Below are positions 12,606 to 25,009 of a stretch of 64,000 bases of DNA, in pieces. Both the position numbers and the translations under genes were made by a program. Under the pieces are notes generated by a model. That model did no database searches. It was not told the origin of the DNA and worked only from the letters and a program-made list of their open reading frames with translations. Position 1 is the first letter of the stretch. Each line of letters begins with the position of its first letter. Source of the DNA: Timema cristinae (lineage: Eukaryota > Arthropoda > Insecta > Phasmatodea > Timematidae); assembly GCA_039000515.1 (NCBI GenBank), contig JBCFYV010009882.1:58334277-58398276 (forward strand), written 5' to 3'.

Positions 12606-15290
12606 CTAGTCCAGTCTAGGCTTTTTGTATAGCCTGGGCTCGTGGGGGTCGTACTGCCCAAGGCTTCTGATTATAGGATTCTCCTCCAGCAGGAGGTTCT
12701 TTTTGTAGAAGCTCGCGTCCCTTTTCAAGAATATGTCTCTTAGAGTAGTAGTGCCCGTCTCTGCGTGGATGCGCGCATTGTTAGTTCTTGTATTGACCCC
12801 AAGAATTCCTCGGAGAACTCTATTCTGGACCACTTGGAGCTGGTTAAGCACGGTGGGAGAGGCGTAGCTCCACGCCTCGCAAGCGTATACAAGTATGGGA
12901 AGTACTAGAGCTCTGTATAGCATCAGTTTCGTCTTAATGTTGAGGTGATGGCTCTTGAAGAGCGAGTAGTTACGGATGAAGATCCTCAACGCCTTTTTTT
13001 TGTTGGATTCCACATGGGCTTTCCATGTTAGGCGGGAATCGATCGTGACGCCGAGGTATCTGAGCTTTTTCGAGTAGGGGATAGCTTCGCCCAAAACTCT
13101 GAAGTTGTGTTGTGGCTGGGCCCTCCTTTTGGTTATGTTTATGGCCGTGGATTTGGTTGGGTTCACCTTGATTCGCCACTTCTCTAGCCAGTCGCTGAAC
13201 TTGTCTAGGTACCTCTGCATATGGTTGTAAGCATACCGAATGTTTTTGTGCGCAGTGAAGAAAAGGGTGTCGTCCGCGAAGAGTCTTACCCTAACCTTAG
13301 GGTCTGTCGGGACGTCGGCTACGTACACACTGTACAGGAATGGGGACAGTGCGGACCCCTGTGGCACTCCCGCTTTGATGTTGTGACGGGATGATCTCTT
13401 GCCTTCCATTTTTACCGCAAAACAGCGGCCTCGTAGGAAGTCCCTTATTGTGTGGATATATGTTCTTGGGAAGTTGAAGGAGATCATCTTCCGTAGGAGG
13501 CCGGTGTGCCAGACCTTGTCAAACGCCTTCTCCACGTCCATGAGGACCGCAAGTTTATATTGTTTCCTGTTGAAGTTCTCTGTTGTTTCTTCCACGAGGC
13601 TGGTGATGGGGTGAACCGTGGAGTGATGGCTCCTGAAACCAAACTGTGAAGGGGGAGTACGCGTTGTTGGTGAGCGAAGAGTTTAAGCCTCTCGAGTATG
13701 ATCTTCTCGTATAACTTCCCGAGGCTGCTAAGCAGGCTGATTGGCCTCCGGTTTTGTGCGAACTTAGGGTCCTTTCCCGGTTTCGGAATGGAGATAACGT
13801 CCGCTACTTTGCAACATGTTGGAAAGTAGCCCCACCCCAATGCTGCGGAGAAAATGGCCGTCAAGATGGTGATGACTATAGCGGGGGCTTGGCAGATCAT
13901 CTCATTCGAGATCTTGTCTGCTCCCGGGGATTTCCTCTTTTTCAGTTTTCGTATGTTCTCTTCAACCTCAGGTCTGGATACTGGAGGTGGTGGTTCTTCG
14001 ATCGGTTCCTCAAAGAATATATTCACCGCTTCTCTAGTCAGTGTTGAAAATTCCTCGTCTTGAGGCTCGAGGTTTGCCGTGAATTGGTCCTGCAGAGACT
14101 CCGCTATTGATTCGGCTTTTTCCTCAGCTGTGTACTTCATCCCCTGTCTTCCGTGGATGACCGATGTTTTGGGTCTTTGGGAGCAGCCTTTAAGCCGTTT
14201 GGTGATAGACCAGACGTTGTCTTCTCCGTTGACAGTCTCTGAGACAAACTCGTTCCATTGTATAAGCTTCAGTTATTTGGCCCTTCGGCGAACTTGAGCC
14301 CTCAGTCTGTTGTAGGCTTCCCTATGCCTCGGGGAGCGGGAAGTCTGCCATTCGTGCCTTGCCTCTCTCTTTTGTGCTATTAACAGATTCAGGTCTGGGT
14401 GATCTCTCTTTACATTGATCAACGGAGCTTCATAGACGGTTGACTTTCGATGAGCCTCAAGGAGTGTTGCGGTAAGAAGCGCGATTGAGTGAGCCACCTC
14501 TTCGATGGTTCTTACCTCCCACTCAACCGGTAATGCTCTTGCCAGTGTGGCTCTGTATTTAAGCCAGTCGGTAATAGGGATGTTCCTTCTGAGGAAGGAA
14601 GTTCGGATGTTGGTGTTAATCAGCAACTTACAAAAGACCGGGAGATGGTCGGAGTCAAGTTCGTTCAGAGTGTGTAGTTCGTCGGGGTGTTGATTTAGGT
14701 CAGTGAGTATTATGTCTAGAACATCGGGGCGGTGCCTATAGTTGGAGGGATAAAAAGTAGGTTCCTCAGTTGCCAGGACCCTGTAGTTATTGTGGGTAGC
14801 GTGTTGTGTTAGTGCTCGGCCTGCTTGGTTTGCTGAGTGGCTGTTCCAGAGGGTATGTTTGGAATTTAAATCACCGGCGGCAAAGAAATTAGTCTTTGCC
14901 GTCAGGGCGTTCAGGTCTTCTTCAGTGAAAGGTGCTGTGGGGCTTCTGTAAACGGCCGTAAACAATATCTCTCCCAGTGGAGAAGGGACTACCACCGAGG
15001 TTGATTCCATGTTGACCATACCCTGTATGGTTGTGGGGTAGTGGTTTAGATTTTTTTATCAGCACTGCGGTCCCTCCTCCCCTTCCGGTAGGCCTGTCTG
15101 TCCTGTGGATGTCGTAACCGTAGAGACTCAGTCGTTTGGGTGGTATCAAATGTGTCTCACAGATGAGGGCAATATCGACTCCGTAGGTTTGGAGGAGCTG
15201 TTCCAACTCATGTGCCTGTTGTAATATGCCATTGGCATTCCAATACATAATGTTTAGGAAGTCTTGTGGCTGAGTTTGGTTAATCATCAT
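12606..15290 (-). pseudogene. ORF2: endonuclease-reverse transcriptase, disrupted
   Basis: The intact product would be about 895 residues, usual for Jockey ORF2. The N-terminal APE-type endonuclease shows NANGI, the catalytic-Glu motif ICETHL, AGDLNS (14,861-14,878) and SDHLP (14,640-14,659). The RT follows, with MDVEKAFDKVWH, GVPQGSALSPFLYS (13,332-13,373) and the active-site FADD (13,259-13,282). A C-terminal segment ends at TAG (12,606-12,608). Three lesions are visible: a frameshift at an A7 run on the element strand (15,051-15,057), an in-frame TAA (14,273-14,275) and a frameshift at a C5 run (13,651-13,655). The start ATG at 15,288-15,290 lies inside the end of ORF1. The product would nick the target, prime cDNA synthesis there and copy the element RNA. 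Confidence 0.93.
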
Positions 15291-16697
15291 TGCAGTAGAA
15301 ATCAGTAACAGCTTCCAGGAGAGTTAGAGCCTTGGTGGTTTTGTCTGGAGCGGAATTTACCCTGGACATGTAAAGTTTAAGGTGTGTAAGCAGGCCAGAA
15401 AGATTGATTTCCTTAAATATCTGGAAGAGGCCTCTTAGGTCGGAGGTTTCTTTGTGGTTGGCTTCGGTCTCGCTTGGTTTTATGGGGAGGTTTACTACGG
15501 CCGCAGCATAAGTCATCCGCATTGCCGCGGGAGTGTTCTTTGGCGTTGGTCCGGTGAGTGTTCTGAGTATCTGTGTGGCCTGACTCGGTGGAGTCGGTAT
15601 CGCCACTGGCTTCTGCCCCCCTTGTGTAGGCTTTGGTCTCTATTTGTCGCGTTTCTCGATTTCTCTCACAAGAACGGGACAGTCTCTGAAATTAGCCGCG
15701 TGTTCGCCCTTACAATTGACGCAACGTGCCGGCGTAGTTTTGTCTTTCTTAGCGCATTGTATGGTCAGGTGCTCCCCGAGACACTTGACACACCGGGGTG
15801 TTTGCGAGCAATAGTTTTTTGAGTGGCCGAACCGTTGGCAGCGGTGGCACTGGAGTACTATGTTCGCAGACCTTTGGTACTCTTCTACTTTCACAACCGT
15901 GTGATTTATGGCCTTGACGCTGTATATTTCAGCTACTGCCTGTACTTTCACCAGAGTACATACAAATATGGGGAGTGGTCTCGGTGTTGTTGATTGTGGG
16001 GTGGCTTTGGTATACAATTGCCTCACGTTAATAGGCTGGAATCCCATTTCAGTTAGTTCTGTGGTTATAGACTCGCACGGCATAGTAGAGTGGAGGCCCT
16101 TTATCAGCACCTTGAAAGGTCTGTCCCTTTGCATCATGTAGGTGAAGTGCTCAAGGTTAGTTTCCTTAAGGAGCTTCTGTAGTGTTGTGTAGTCTTTCAG
16201 GGAGCTAGTGATTACCTTAATTCCCTGTGTAATGCAGTGCAGTTTGTAATCGTCTTTCATATGGGTCTTTAACAGTTTGGTTATGTTGTTATATTCCGCT
16301 GTATTGGGAATTACTATAGGTGGAGTTTTAACCTTTTTTGCTGTTGTAGTATCATCATTGTGGGTGGCGTCTTCCGTCTCCTTAGCGGAGCTCTGATGGT
16401 CTGTTGTGTGATGTCCACTAGCTAGTGGATCGAATTTGTTTGTTACCTTGATGGTTTTGGAGACCGGAGGTCCACTCCTGGCTTGGCCCGGTGTTTGCGT
16501 TTTAGCGTTGAGACTGGTTCGAAGTTTAATAGTAGTTTGTGCTGGTTCCCTTTTGAGTCCTTTGAGTTTCCAGCGTGTTGGGAGTCTGTGGTAATTTCAT
16601 CCGTGATCTGTGGTTCCAGGTTCTGGTCCTGGGACTCCTCGGACATGGAGTCGTCGTCCTCCTCCTCGGTAACTTCTACGTCAGATTCTGAAGACAT
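15280..16697 (-). pseudogene. ORF1: gag-like nucleic-acid-binding protein, disrupted
   Basis: The frame starts at ATG 16,697 with an acidic, Ser-rich N terminus (MSSESDVEVTEEEDDDS). A basic linker follows, then a region fitting the PRE_C2HC family found next to zinc knuckles in insect LINEs. Three knuckles follow at about 15,690-15,880: CHRCQRFGHSKNYC, CVKCLGEHLTIQC and CVNCKGEHAANFRDC. ORF1 proteins of this kind bind element RNA and form the RNP. Two lesions are visible: a frame change between about 16,450 and 16,510, and an in-frame TAG at 15,640-15,642, after which the same frame continues to TAA at 15,280-15,282. The end overlaps the ORF2 start by 11 nt, which suggests termination-reinitiation coupling. 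Confidence 0.9.
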
Positions 16698-16979
16698 TTT
16701 TCACTTTTTGGTGGATATGTTTTCACTCTCGCGCGTTTATGGTCCCGACCAGCCGGCTAACCGACACTAGCCTTCGCCGAACAACCAAAAAAAAGTTTTA
16801 GTGTATTTGGCCCTGAAATGGGCCGAAAGATTTCTCGCTAAATTTCACTCAAGTTTGTGAATATTCAATCGGTTTTGAAATCACTGGCGGGTTAAAAACC
16901 CCGTTGCACCGGGAAGGAAACACATCCCTAAGCCTTAAAAAGGCCTCCGAAGCGCTTAGATCGCAGCTCGATGACACCA

Positions 16980-17217
16980 AGAGTGAAGTCAACCTTCCAA
17001 CTCAAGTGATAATCGAGTGTCCCCGTCTAGCTTTTTCAGGCGAAGTCAACCTTCTAGCCTTCCAAAGTGTGTGAATGTCTTTTTCCGGCGAAGTCAACCT
17101 TCTAGCCTTCCAAAGTGTGTGAATGTATTTTTCCGGCGAAGTCAACCTTCTAGCCTTCCAAAGTGTGTGAATGTCTGTGTGTCGAGTAAAGAGTGAAGTC
17201 AACCTTCCAACTCAAGT
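16980..17217 (-). repeat. 5' UTR tandem repeat of the Jockey-like element
   Basis: Three units of about 52 bp (GAAGTCAACCTTCTAGCCTT through GTGTGAATGT and TTTTTCCGGC) lie in a row. They are bracketed by two copies of GAGTGAAGTCAACCTTCCAA, near 16,980 and 17,190. The 3-unit core keeps an open frame, which gives a spurious 66-codon ORF with a repeated LWKARRLTSPEK motif. Tandem 5' UTR repeats often carry the internal promoter of LINEs. That role is inferred here. Confidence 0.85.
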
Positions 17218-17277
17218 GTCGATGAGACCTCGTGTCGTCTCGTCTCGTCTCCTCGTGGCGTCTCGTCCAGTCGCGTC

Positions 17278-17290
17278 TCTTCACTTATAG
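17278..17290. repeat. Target-site duplication, copy at the 5' end of the Jockey-like element
   Basis: TCTTCACTTATAG is identical to 12,206-12,218. Confidence 0.88.
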
Positions 17291-18469
17291 AAGTAGCTGA
17301 AATGTTTTTATTCAAAATTATTCATATTTTCCTGTGGTTTCAGATACGTTTTATTCACTTTTATTATGTTTAGCTTTAACAGTATGTATACCAACATTAG
17401 AAAGGTTCTTCTTGAGATCAAAATTAATAAACAACTGTTTTAGTAATTACAATGGGAAAAGAAAGGCGGAGGGGGTTTAGATATGTTTTCACTAATTGAA
17501 AACCAACAAGTACTTAAATTGAATATCAAGAATATTGTAATCAATTTCTCATATATGAAAACCAGGAAAGTATAAATCCAACTGCATCTAGTTTCTAGTA
17601 ATTTTATGTAAAACAACAACTTGTAATTTTATTGTTGGTTTTTAAATGGGCATTGATTACATTTCTAATTACACTTATCGATTATTAATTTTTAAAACAA
17701 TTTTTTTTTCTAAAGGTCAAGGATGACGGATATGTGATCCATGAACCAACAGCAAGAATCAGTATTTTAATATTAAGAGACTGTAAAGTAATTTTAAGTA
17801 GAACTTAATAATAATAATAATAATTATAATAATAATAATAATAATAATAATATTAATATGTATAAAAATAAAATAGCCGTTTATTATTTCATCCAGGTAC
17901 ATTCAAGAATGCTAATAAATTTTGATATTAAACATTAATTTGGATGATTTTATCCAAAAAGTATTTAAAATCCACTACCATAAATATCTCATACACTTAA
18001 AACTAAATGTTTAAGATAAGTTGTCCTATATTAATTAATTAAAAAAAAGTAAGATCACTTTAAAAAAAAACTTCCAAGCGTTCTCAAGCAAACGTTGCAC
18101 CTGGGCCTCCACTAGTGATGTTACACTACTGCAAACTCATTAATATATAAATTATATAAAATACCAACAACAATAAAAACTGAAACAATAAGGCACAACC
18201 CACTAATAATCAGTAGTTTAAGTTTTTTTTCAATAGATTGCAATGGCCTAATACGATGATAATATAAGTGAATCAGAATTATAGAACCTGCTACATGAAT
18301 ATATTGAAAAAAGAGCATCAGAGTTTACAAAATAGTATAAATGAAATTATTAACTATGTTACCAAAACAAATTTAAATATAGGCATCATTGTTTGCCTAA
18401 TAGCATAACGGCTCCCTGAGATATATCACCAGAAGTTTATTATTTTATCTGTTTTGTCGTTAATAAGTA
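17291..18469. other. No gene recognised; AT-rich with an (AAT)n tract
   Basis: The only clear feature is the trinucleotide tract at 17,806-17,858. The short hydrophobic minus-strand frame at 18,121-18,318 has no support. Confidence 0.6.
17806..17858. repeat. (AAT)n microsatellite
   Basis: About 50 bp of AAT units with one ATTATA interruption. Confidence 0.9.
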
Positions 18470-19699
18470 GGTAGGCTACTAGTTTTCCCCTTATTTATTG
18501 CAATGCCAATATCAAATTCAGTCACTACTGGGAGGATTACATTGCATTGACCTTGTTTATTATTTATGTTCTTGAGGAGCATTAATGTACTTGTCATTTT
18601 TAGTTTAATTTGTATGGCGGCATTCTCGAGGGTGTCAAAATGTATAAAATTTCTACTGAATAGGTGTATATTTTCCGCTTTTCTTCACAGTAAACTGAGT
18701 CCACATTGATGTAGCAATTGGCCTTTCTTTACAGAATATTCAAGAATTCTCCATTTATTTTATCATCCTTGTCAATTTTTGGACACTGAATAGGTTTGCT
18801 TTACAATTTTATAATATCATTTGTGATCAGCTTATTTCAAAACATTTTGTTAACAATAAAGCTGTATGTCAATACTCCCTCTGAAATGTCCATGGTATTT
18901 TTATTCAAGCCGTGACTGTTTATTAGTTCTACATTAACTAATTTAGCTAGCCACTCATTGTAGTTATGGTATTTTGCGGGTTAATTAATGTGTTATTTAA
19001 TAATTTTAATCATCTTTCTCGGCTGGGAGTTTTTAATGCCGATATGGACGATTGCTGCTCTATGAGCATGTAGAATAACTGGTAAACATTGCTTAAAGCC
19101 ACCCCAAAAATAAAAACTTTTCCTCTAAATGAGAAATGATCTTTCATTATATTCTTTATTAACCTATTGACTGCATCAAATGCATGGCTTGGAGTCATGG
19201 TCGACTTATCCCAAATAATCAGTTTGCCATATCAGATGATGACTGCATCATTTTATTCCATTCTCATGCTAGAGGTTGATGTCTCTACTAAAGACGCAAG
19301 TATTTTCTTAGAGTGAGTGATAGGCACAGTAAGCATTTAAGAAGGTTAGCTGTTATCACTGTAAAAGCCACCCGCAGGACAACGTTCCTCTAATGACGTT
19401 TTAAAAGGTTTGATATAAATAACTTTTACCACTCCTACCCGGTCCATCCAAAATAAACTGTTAGATAAGTAATTATTTTTGTAGATGGCCTCCGTCACAG
19501 TATCAAAGGCAATTATTTGCTCTTGATCCAAAGTCAAATAATACTGCCGCGTATTTTTTCTTCTTTCTTGGTGTAAAAATATTTTGGATTTTTCCCGAAA
19601 ATCTATGAGAAGGTTTCCTTTTACCCAAGTCTTCACACTTTCTGCAGTACAGGATAAGAATGCTTTATATATCTCGGAGAGCCATATTTTCATAATCAA
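18470..19699 (-). pseudogene. Decayed PIF1-type helicase, Helitron-like
   Basis: Minus-strand pieces follow the order of a Helitron-type PIF1 helicase. First comes a Q/Walker A region (LTLDQEQIIAFDTVTEAIY), in which the expected GPGGxGK loop is degraded to DRVGVVK. Then there is a Walker B-like LIIWDKSTMTPSHAFDAVNR near 19,205, followed by FSFRGKVFIFG. Towards the C terminus are INVDSVYCEEKRKIYTYSVE and the signature LKMTSTLMLLKNINNKQGQC (about 18,541-18,612). Multiple stops and frame changes separate the blocks. These helicases unwind DNA during Helitron rolling-circle transposition. No HUH Rep domain or Helitron end was found next to it, so a cellular PIF1 pseudogene is less likely but possible. 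Confidence 0.8.
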
Positions 19700-19929
19700 A
19701 ACATCCTGGAGTACGATTATTATACCGTCAAAGATAATTAAGAAGTAATCAAAGTAGGTTTATCATAGATTCTTAGACTCAGACAGTTAACAAAAGACCC
19801 AAATGAATACAAGGGAAATGCCCGAGGGAAAATTGCATTTTTACTAATACAGCTTTGGTAAATGTGTCCTCCTACACTTTTTAATCTTAAGCAGGCTTCT
19901 TTATTTGCATCTTCTATAAAACTATTGTA

Positions 19930-20174
19930 CCTGCTTCGGTGGTCGCATGGTCTAAGGCATCACTATTGTGTTAGACTAGAATGCAGATGAAAGGGAAATC
20001 GGGGTTAAATTCCCGGTTGGGTGTACTTAGAGTGTTTTTCTATTGTTTCCACTCTCTCTCCACGTAAATGCAGGAAAAAACTAATCTAAATCCAACCCTC
20101 CTCATTCTTAACTCAATAGCGTAGTTAGTACACATAAATATAACCTGTACTGGTGGTAAGACGCAGTGCTAATA
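19930..20174 (+). mobile_element. SINE family B, near full length
   Basis: The tRNA-like head has CCTGCTTCGGTGGTCGCATG, box A TGGTCTAAGG (19,948-19,957) and box B GGTTAAATTCC (20,003-20,013). The body has CTCTCTCCACGTAAATGCAG. The tail reads GGTGGTAAGACGCAGTGCTA and AATAAA, the same tail as SINE A. Pol III transcription from the internal boxes would be the normal mode. Confidence 0.85.
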
Positions 20175-21870
20175 AAAACCGTTTTAAATAGATAAAAGGA
20201 ATTCACTTCATTTACAAGAAATAGTATAAGATAATATATTTTCCCTTCCGCAATGTTAAGAGTGAAACTTCTTCTTACCACATATTCTCCTCAACTCCTT
20301 CTCTAAATCCAGCCTGTATTTCTCTAAAAAACTAAATATTTGGGGATATCAAAATAAAACTGCCTTTAAGCTATCTCATTCTATGACTTCAATTTAAACT
20401 ATGCCATCCTCATTGAGTAATTGAACGCCGATATCCCAAGGACTGCCCCCTAATCCAAATAGGGGTCTAAATAAACTATATAATGACCTGATAAATGACA
20501 TAGACGGATGGTGTGGGAATGATCATGCACGACCTTCAAAAGCAGCTGCCATGCAGCTTCAAGTAGACTGACGTACCTTGCACCAAAGAATTGTTTCACC
20601 TCGAAATGTTATATTTTCCCACTTCCTCAATTATCAGCGATTTTACTTTTAGACAAGTCGTGCTCTTTATATGCATATATGAATAAATACTTTACACTCC
20701 TTACGCTGGCATAAACCTCCAAATGAATATGAAAGTTGTATTTTTAAAATTAAATAAGGTCATATTGCATGGGTTATATATCAAATCACAAGTCTAAAGA
20801 ACCAAAAGGATCGTAACCCTGGATTGTTTATGTGAACGTATATGAAATGCTGCAGATAACTTAATTTCTCAAATGCTACAATTGTGTTTCGAAATTTTGT
20901 TGACCAGTTTGAGCTATACAGAGATATTGATAGTCGTTGTGTCGAACCCTACTAGCCCTAATATGATAATTCAACATTACAATTTATATTAAACTATGTA
21001 TAGAAATTATTTTATGATTTCAATGTGCTCAGTTAAAACAATACCTGAATTTTGGTCGAGCTTGCATGCATTCTTATTTGCCTGAGATTTAATACACATA
21101 TTTTAATACATTTAATTATAGGCCTATATACTGCTTCTGTTATATTTCAAAAGTTTGTGTCAGTTACAGAGGAATTCATGTGGTGTAGTAATAATCGACC
21201 AAATATTTGGCTCTATGATGTGAAAAAAGTGTCAACCAAATTTTTATATGGTAATCACTTTAGTTTATGATCAGAGATTTCACTATCCCCAAAAATCTCA
21301 TAAATTTAAATATCCCTACTATTCCCTTTAAAAGTGAAGGCTGTTGAAATTAATTAAGATTTCCACCCAACTTTTTCTGATCTCTTACACTATTTAGTTA
21401 ATTAATTCAAATTTATTTACTTACCATATTTTGGTGACTATATGCAGACACGCAACTATGAACAATTTTTAGTTAGTTTTATATAATGTGCACTCATAAA
21501 TTGATAACTTAATGAAGGAGAACAAGCCATTTATAATATTCTTTCATAATTTGAATCAAGTTTAGGAATCCATATACAAACACTATTAGAGTTTTGGTTA
21601 ACAAGGATATTTCGGGTTTCATATTTTAAAATCATGGTTAGATGTTTTGTTTTTTTAATTTGTATTGTTTTCTTTACAATTTCAATATTTCGTTAGAAAA
21701 AAGTGAGAGCCCTATTTTTTTTAAATTAAATATCTAATTATAATCTTGATATTAAAAATTCCTTATTTAATTTATTAAAGTGAAAATTAAAATTAAAATC
21801 GCTGTATGAGCGGACATATTTCCTCAGTAAAATATCGGCTAAAATTGTTATAAAAATTCAAAAATCATGT

Positions 21871-21886
21871 TTATTATTATTATTAA

Positions 21887-21923
<37 letters not shown>

Positions 21924-21924
21924 T
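21871..21924. repeat. (ATT)n microsatellite
   Basis: About 54 bp of ATT units with one ATT-to-AAT phase break. Confidence 0.9.
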
Positions 21925-24448
21925 AATTAGTACTGTATATGTAATTTAGAGCTAAAGTTAATATAAATATAATTTATACTGGAACCTCACACTTTTCAGC
22001 GTTATGGAAAAGTTTTCTAATTGGTAGGGCCTATATAAGAAAATTCTACTTTTAGTTTTTAAAGAAAAATTGGCTATATAGAACAATTTATTTATTGTCT
22101 GCTTTTTTATTAAGTATATCTATAATGTTTGCAAATAATAATCTTTCAAAAATAGGGCATTTATTTATTAATGAGATAATCGTGAACGAAGTTTAGTATA
22201 AAAACTACTACTCAACTAAATGTATTTCCGCATATGTTGGTTTTATTGACGAGCTCCTTTAAGATGATGAATGCTATTTATTTCTCACATGTTTTTTAAA
22301 CATAGAAAATTCTTGCTTCAATTATCAGTTTTGGTTATTTTGTTTTTCGGGAGCTTACAGGACATCTTTTATCACTTTGCGAATTTCATCTTGTGTAGTA
22401 ACATTATAGTTTTAGTTACTCTGCTGGTTTCTGATGTTTCTTATAATGCTCCAACATTTCACATGTGTATTTTATTAGATAAAATATGAATAACTAAACT
22501 GCGCACACAAATGTAGTACACGTTGTTAACATTCAGACTATTTCTACTATCCGCTTGCATCGATAGTTACATTTGTTCGTAGAAGATACTAATAATGATA
22601 TCCATGATCTACATAGCAATATGAAAACAAGTTTTGACCTATTTACATGCATTTTAGAGTGATTTTTTTTAACCTGTAATTTTATCATTACGAAACACAG
22701 TTTTTGGAGATTGTCTACCAGCTTTGGTTTTTTATTATAAAATCATGGTTTTCAGTTTATGTAAGAATGCAATCCAAAACTCTAAACACTATGCTGAAAT
22801 AAACAATCTCTGGATTGTCTCTAATACCAAGTAGTCGCACTTGAAAGTATTTAAAAAATATCATTTATTATTTTAGTGAGCTATTTTCACTAAATTTTAA
22901 ATTCTTTTAAAAGTGATTAAATTTAATTAAGAAGAGATCAGTTTTTATATTTTTAGAACGAGAAAAGCAATCTGATGGTAGAATATAAGTGGCCAGTGTT
23001 CCGAACAACATTTGGGCCAGCTCGGAAGGCATCAGCCACGGTAAGCTAATGGAGCTGATTTGGAGCCATGCACGGACTCTCTGACCCGAAAGTGTCAGAT
23101 AAGGAAACGTTCATTTGCTTAATCCCCTAAACCAGGCAGCCCCCACCTTTCACTGTTCACCTCCCTTCACCCTATCCCCATTTTAACCCACAAAGTCCTC
23201 TTGCAGAAATCGCACAACCACTCGAGGATTATTGAAAAATAGCACAAATAACCCTTAACTAAGCTAGGAAACTAAAAGTTCCTATTATTTAGTAAGAAAC
23301 TATAGTAGTTAAGAGACAAAAATAGATTCTGAAGATAATGTTTTGGCCGTTTTTGGCTTAAACTACATAGCTTAGAAAGAAATGATTAAATGGGTGTAGT
23401 CGAAGAAAGATTTTTGGAATAAAAATCACCTCCTAAGCTAGCGAACAAGAATCAGACTTAGGTACAAGAGCAAAATACACTAGCCTTACTGCCAATTTCA
23501 AACTAGATAATTCCTGAAAAATATCTTGTTTCTCCTTGCAGTAAGGTCATTAAAGTAAAATTAATGTTGCGTTAATGTTAGACTCCAATTTTGAAACTGC
23601 CCCAGTTATGAATTGGACAAATTTCCGCTCTTTCTGTAAACTGGCTTCTTCTCTTGACCACTTCACGAACTGGGCATAAAAGTTATCAAAGCTTACTTAT
23701 TTCATGAAATGGAATTTATTGTACTATATACTACAAGCTAAAGTGAAATTTGTTTTAATATTTAATATTAAACTAACCCAACATAACTGAACCTAACCTT
23801 CAATACTAAGATGATTATAAGTTAAATTAACTTTTATTAAAGATCAAATCTGTTTATCGCTTGCCCATTTTAATACCGGGCAAGAACTCATCCAGTTCAT
23901 GAATTGGGTAAGGATTGGAGCCTCCCGAATTCATTAAATATCCAGTTAATAAACTGGGCAACACAAGCAATGCACATATCGAAAAGAATGTTTTTAACAA
24001 TATCGGGAAATGGTCAGTTGGAGAAGCTTGTTCACGGATTGGGGAAAAATTTGTCTGGCAGAACTCACGATTAGGAAGAAATTTTTCCTATCATAACTCA
24101 CTAATGGGAAATAGCATGTATAGAATTTAAGTAGAAGCAAATATATAAAACTCTGAAAGTGTTATAAAAGGAACCTAATTGATAACTTTGATGCAAGTAA
24201 CTGCTATTGAAAGTTTTCATGAACGCTTAAATATCAGCCAGGATATGTTATTTCAGAATGTATTGGCTTTATTGAGGATGGCTTAATTTTAAATATCACA
24301 TCCTCTACTCTGGTCATATTTGGTGAGTTTCAAAGAAACTTTCCCTGTTCATTCATGACCGAGAAAATTAAGCTTATTAGTAGAGAAGTTTAGTTTAAGC
24401 TCTCTCACATTTTGATCAAAATGGTGGCTCCCATGAGCTATTTGCATT

Positions 24449-24462
24449 GTTACCATGGCAAC
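24449..24462. promoter_or_regulatory. Palindromic X-box-like motif
   Basis: GTTACCATGGCAAC matches the RFX-type X-box pattern (two inverted half-sites with a 2-bp spacer). No promoter or gene is visible next to it, so it may be a chance match or part of a repeat. Confidence 0.3.
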
Positions 24463-25009
24463 GTTGGTTATACCAAACTCGCAGCCAATAATTATTCTGG
24501 AAAATCATTAGTGCCAACCTTACAGATATGTTACGTGCAACCTAACAATTTCCTGGATCGTGGTCTCGTGGAGTATTAATGCTGTCAACTTCATATATGC
24601 TGCTTCACGGTCATAACTAAGGATGCATATGGTATAACTGGTTTGATCCTCCTCTCTCTCAATCTCGTCTCCTCCACAGGTGATCGCCTCTAATCCCTCA
24701 CTTCTCTTGCTTAGCCCCAAACCTTCTATATCTTCCCTATCCCTCTCTTCTTCTCCAAACTGATACTTATCTAAGAGTGTCATGTTCAACCCATAGCGTG
24801 GTAGAAACACACCAAATTTACCTACTGAGTTGCGCGATCTATAATTGACAGTAGCTAAAGGTGCATGGCGAAAAACTCCCTATCTGACCGAGCCTCACCG
24901 CTGGCGACCACAAAAGGATTTAATTTGTTACTACCCCCTTCGCTCCCTCACCCCACTATATAAATATTCCCACTATCCCATCAAACAAGTGCTTGTGCAC
25001 TTCATCTAA

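Larger units (their letters stand above)
12219..17277 (-). mobile_element. Full-length Jockey-like non-LTR retrotransposon
   Basis: This 5,059-bp element runs 5' to 3' from 17,277 down to 12,219. In order it has a roughly 580-bp 5' UTR with tandem repeats, ORF1 (gag-like with zinc knuckles), ORF2 (APE-type endonuclease plus reverse transcriptase) and a 387-bp 3' UTR. ORF1 and ORF2 overlap by 11 nt. A 13-bp duplication flanks it, as expected for target-primed reverse transcription. No long poly(A) is seen at the 3' end. Placement in the Jockey clade rests on the PRE_C2HC-type ORF1 and the RT wording and would need a tree. At least five lesions make this copy non-autonomous now, but they are few enough that the insertion is not ancient. 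A second, truncated copy lies at 37,054-37,400. Confidence 0.92.
20175..25009. other. No gene recognised; long AT-rich stretch
   Basis: It holds the (ATT)n tract at 21,871-21,924, a moderately complex patch at 22,980-23,230 and an X-box-like site at 24,449. The minus-strand frame at 24,520-24,810 (96 codons) has no recognisable domain and I do not call it a gene. Confidence 0.6.

Noticed and set aside
24520..24810. 96-codon acidic minus-strand frame
   Set aside because: No recognisable domain, no splice or promoter context, and a length expected by chance.
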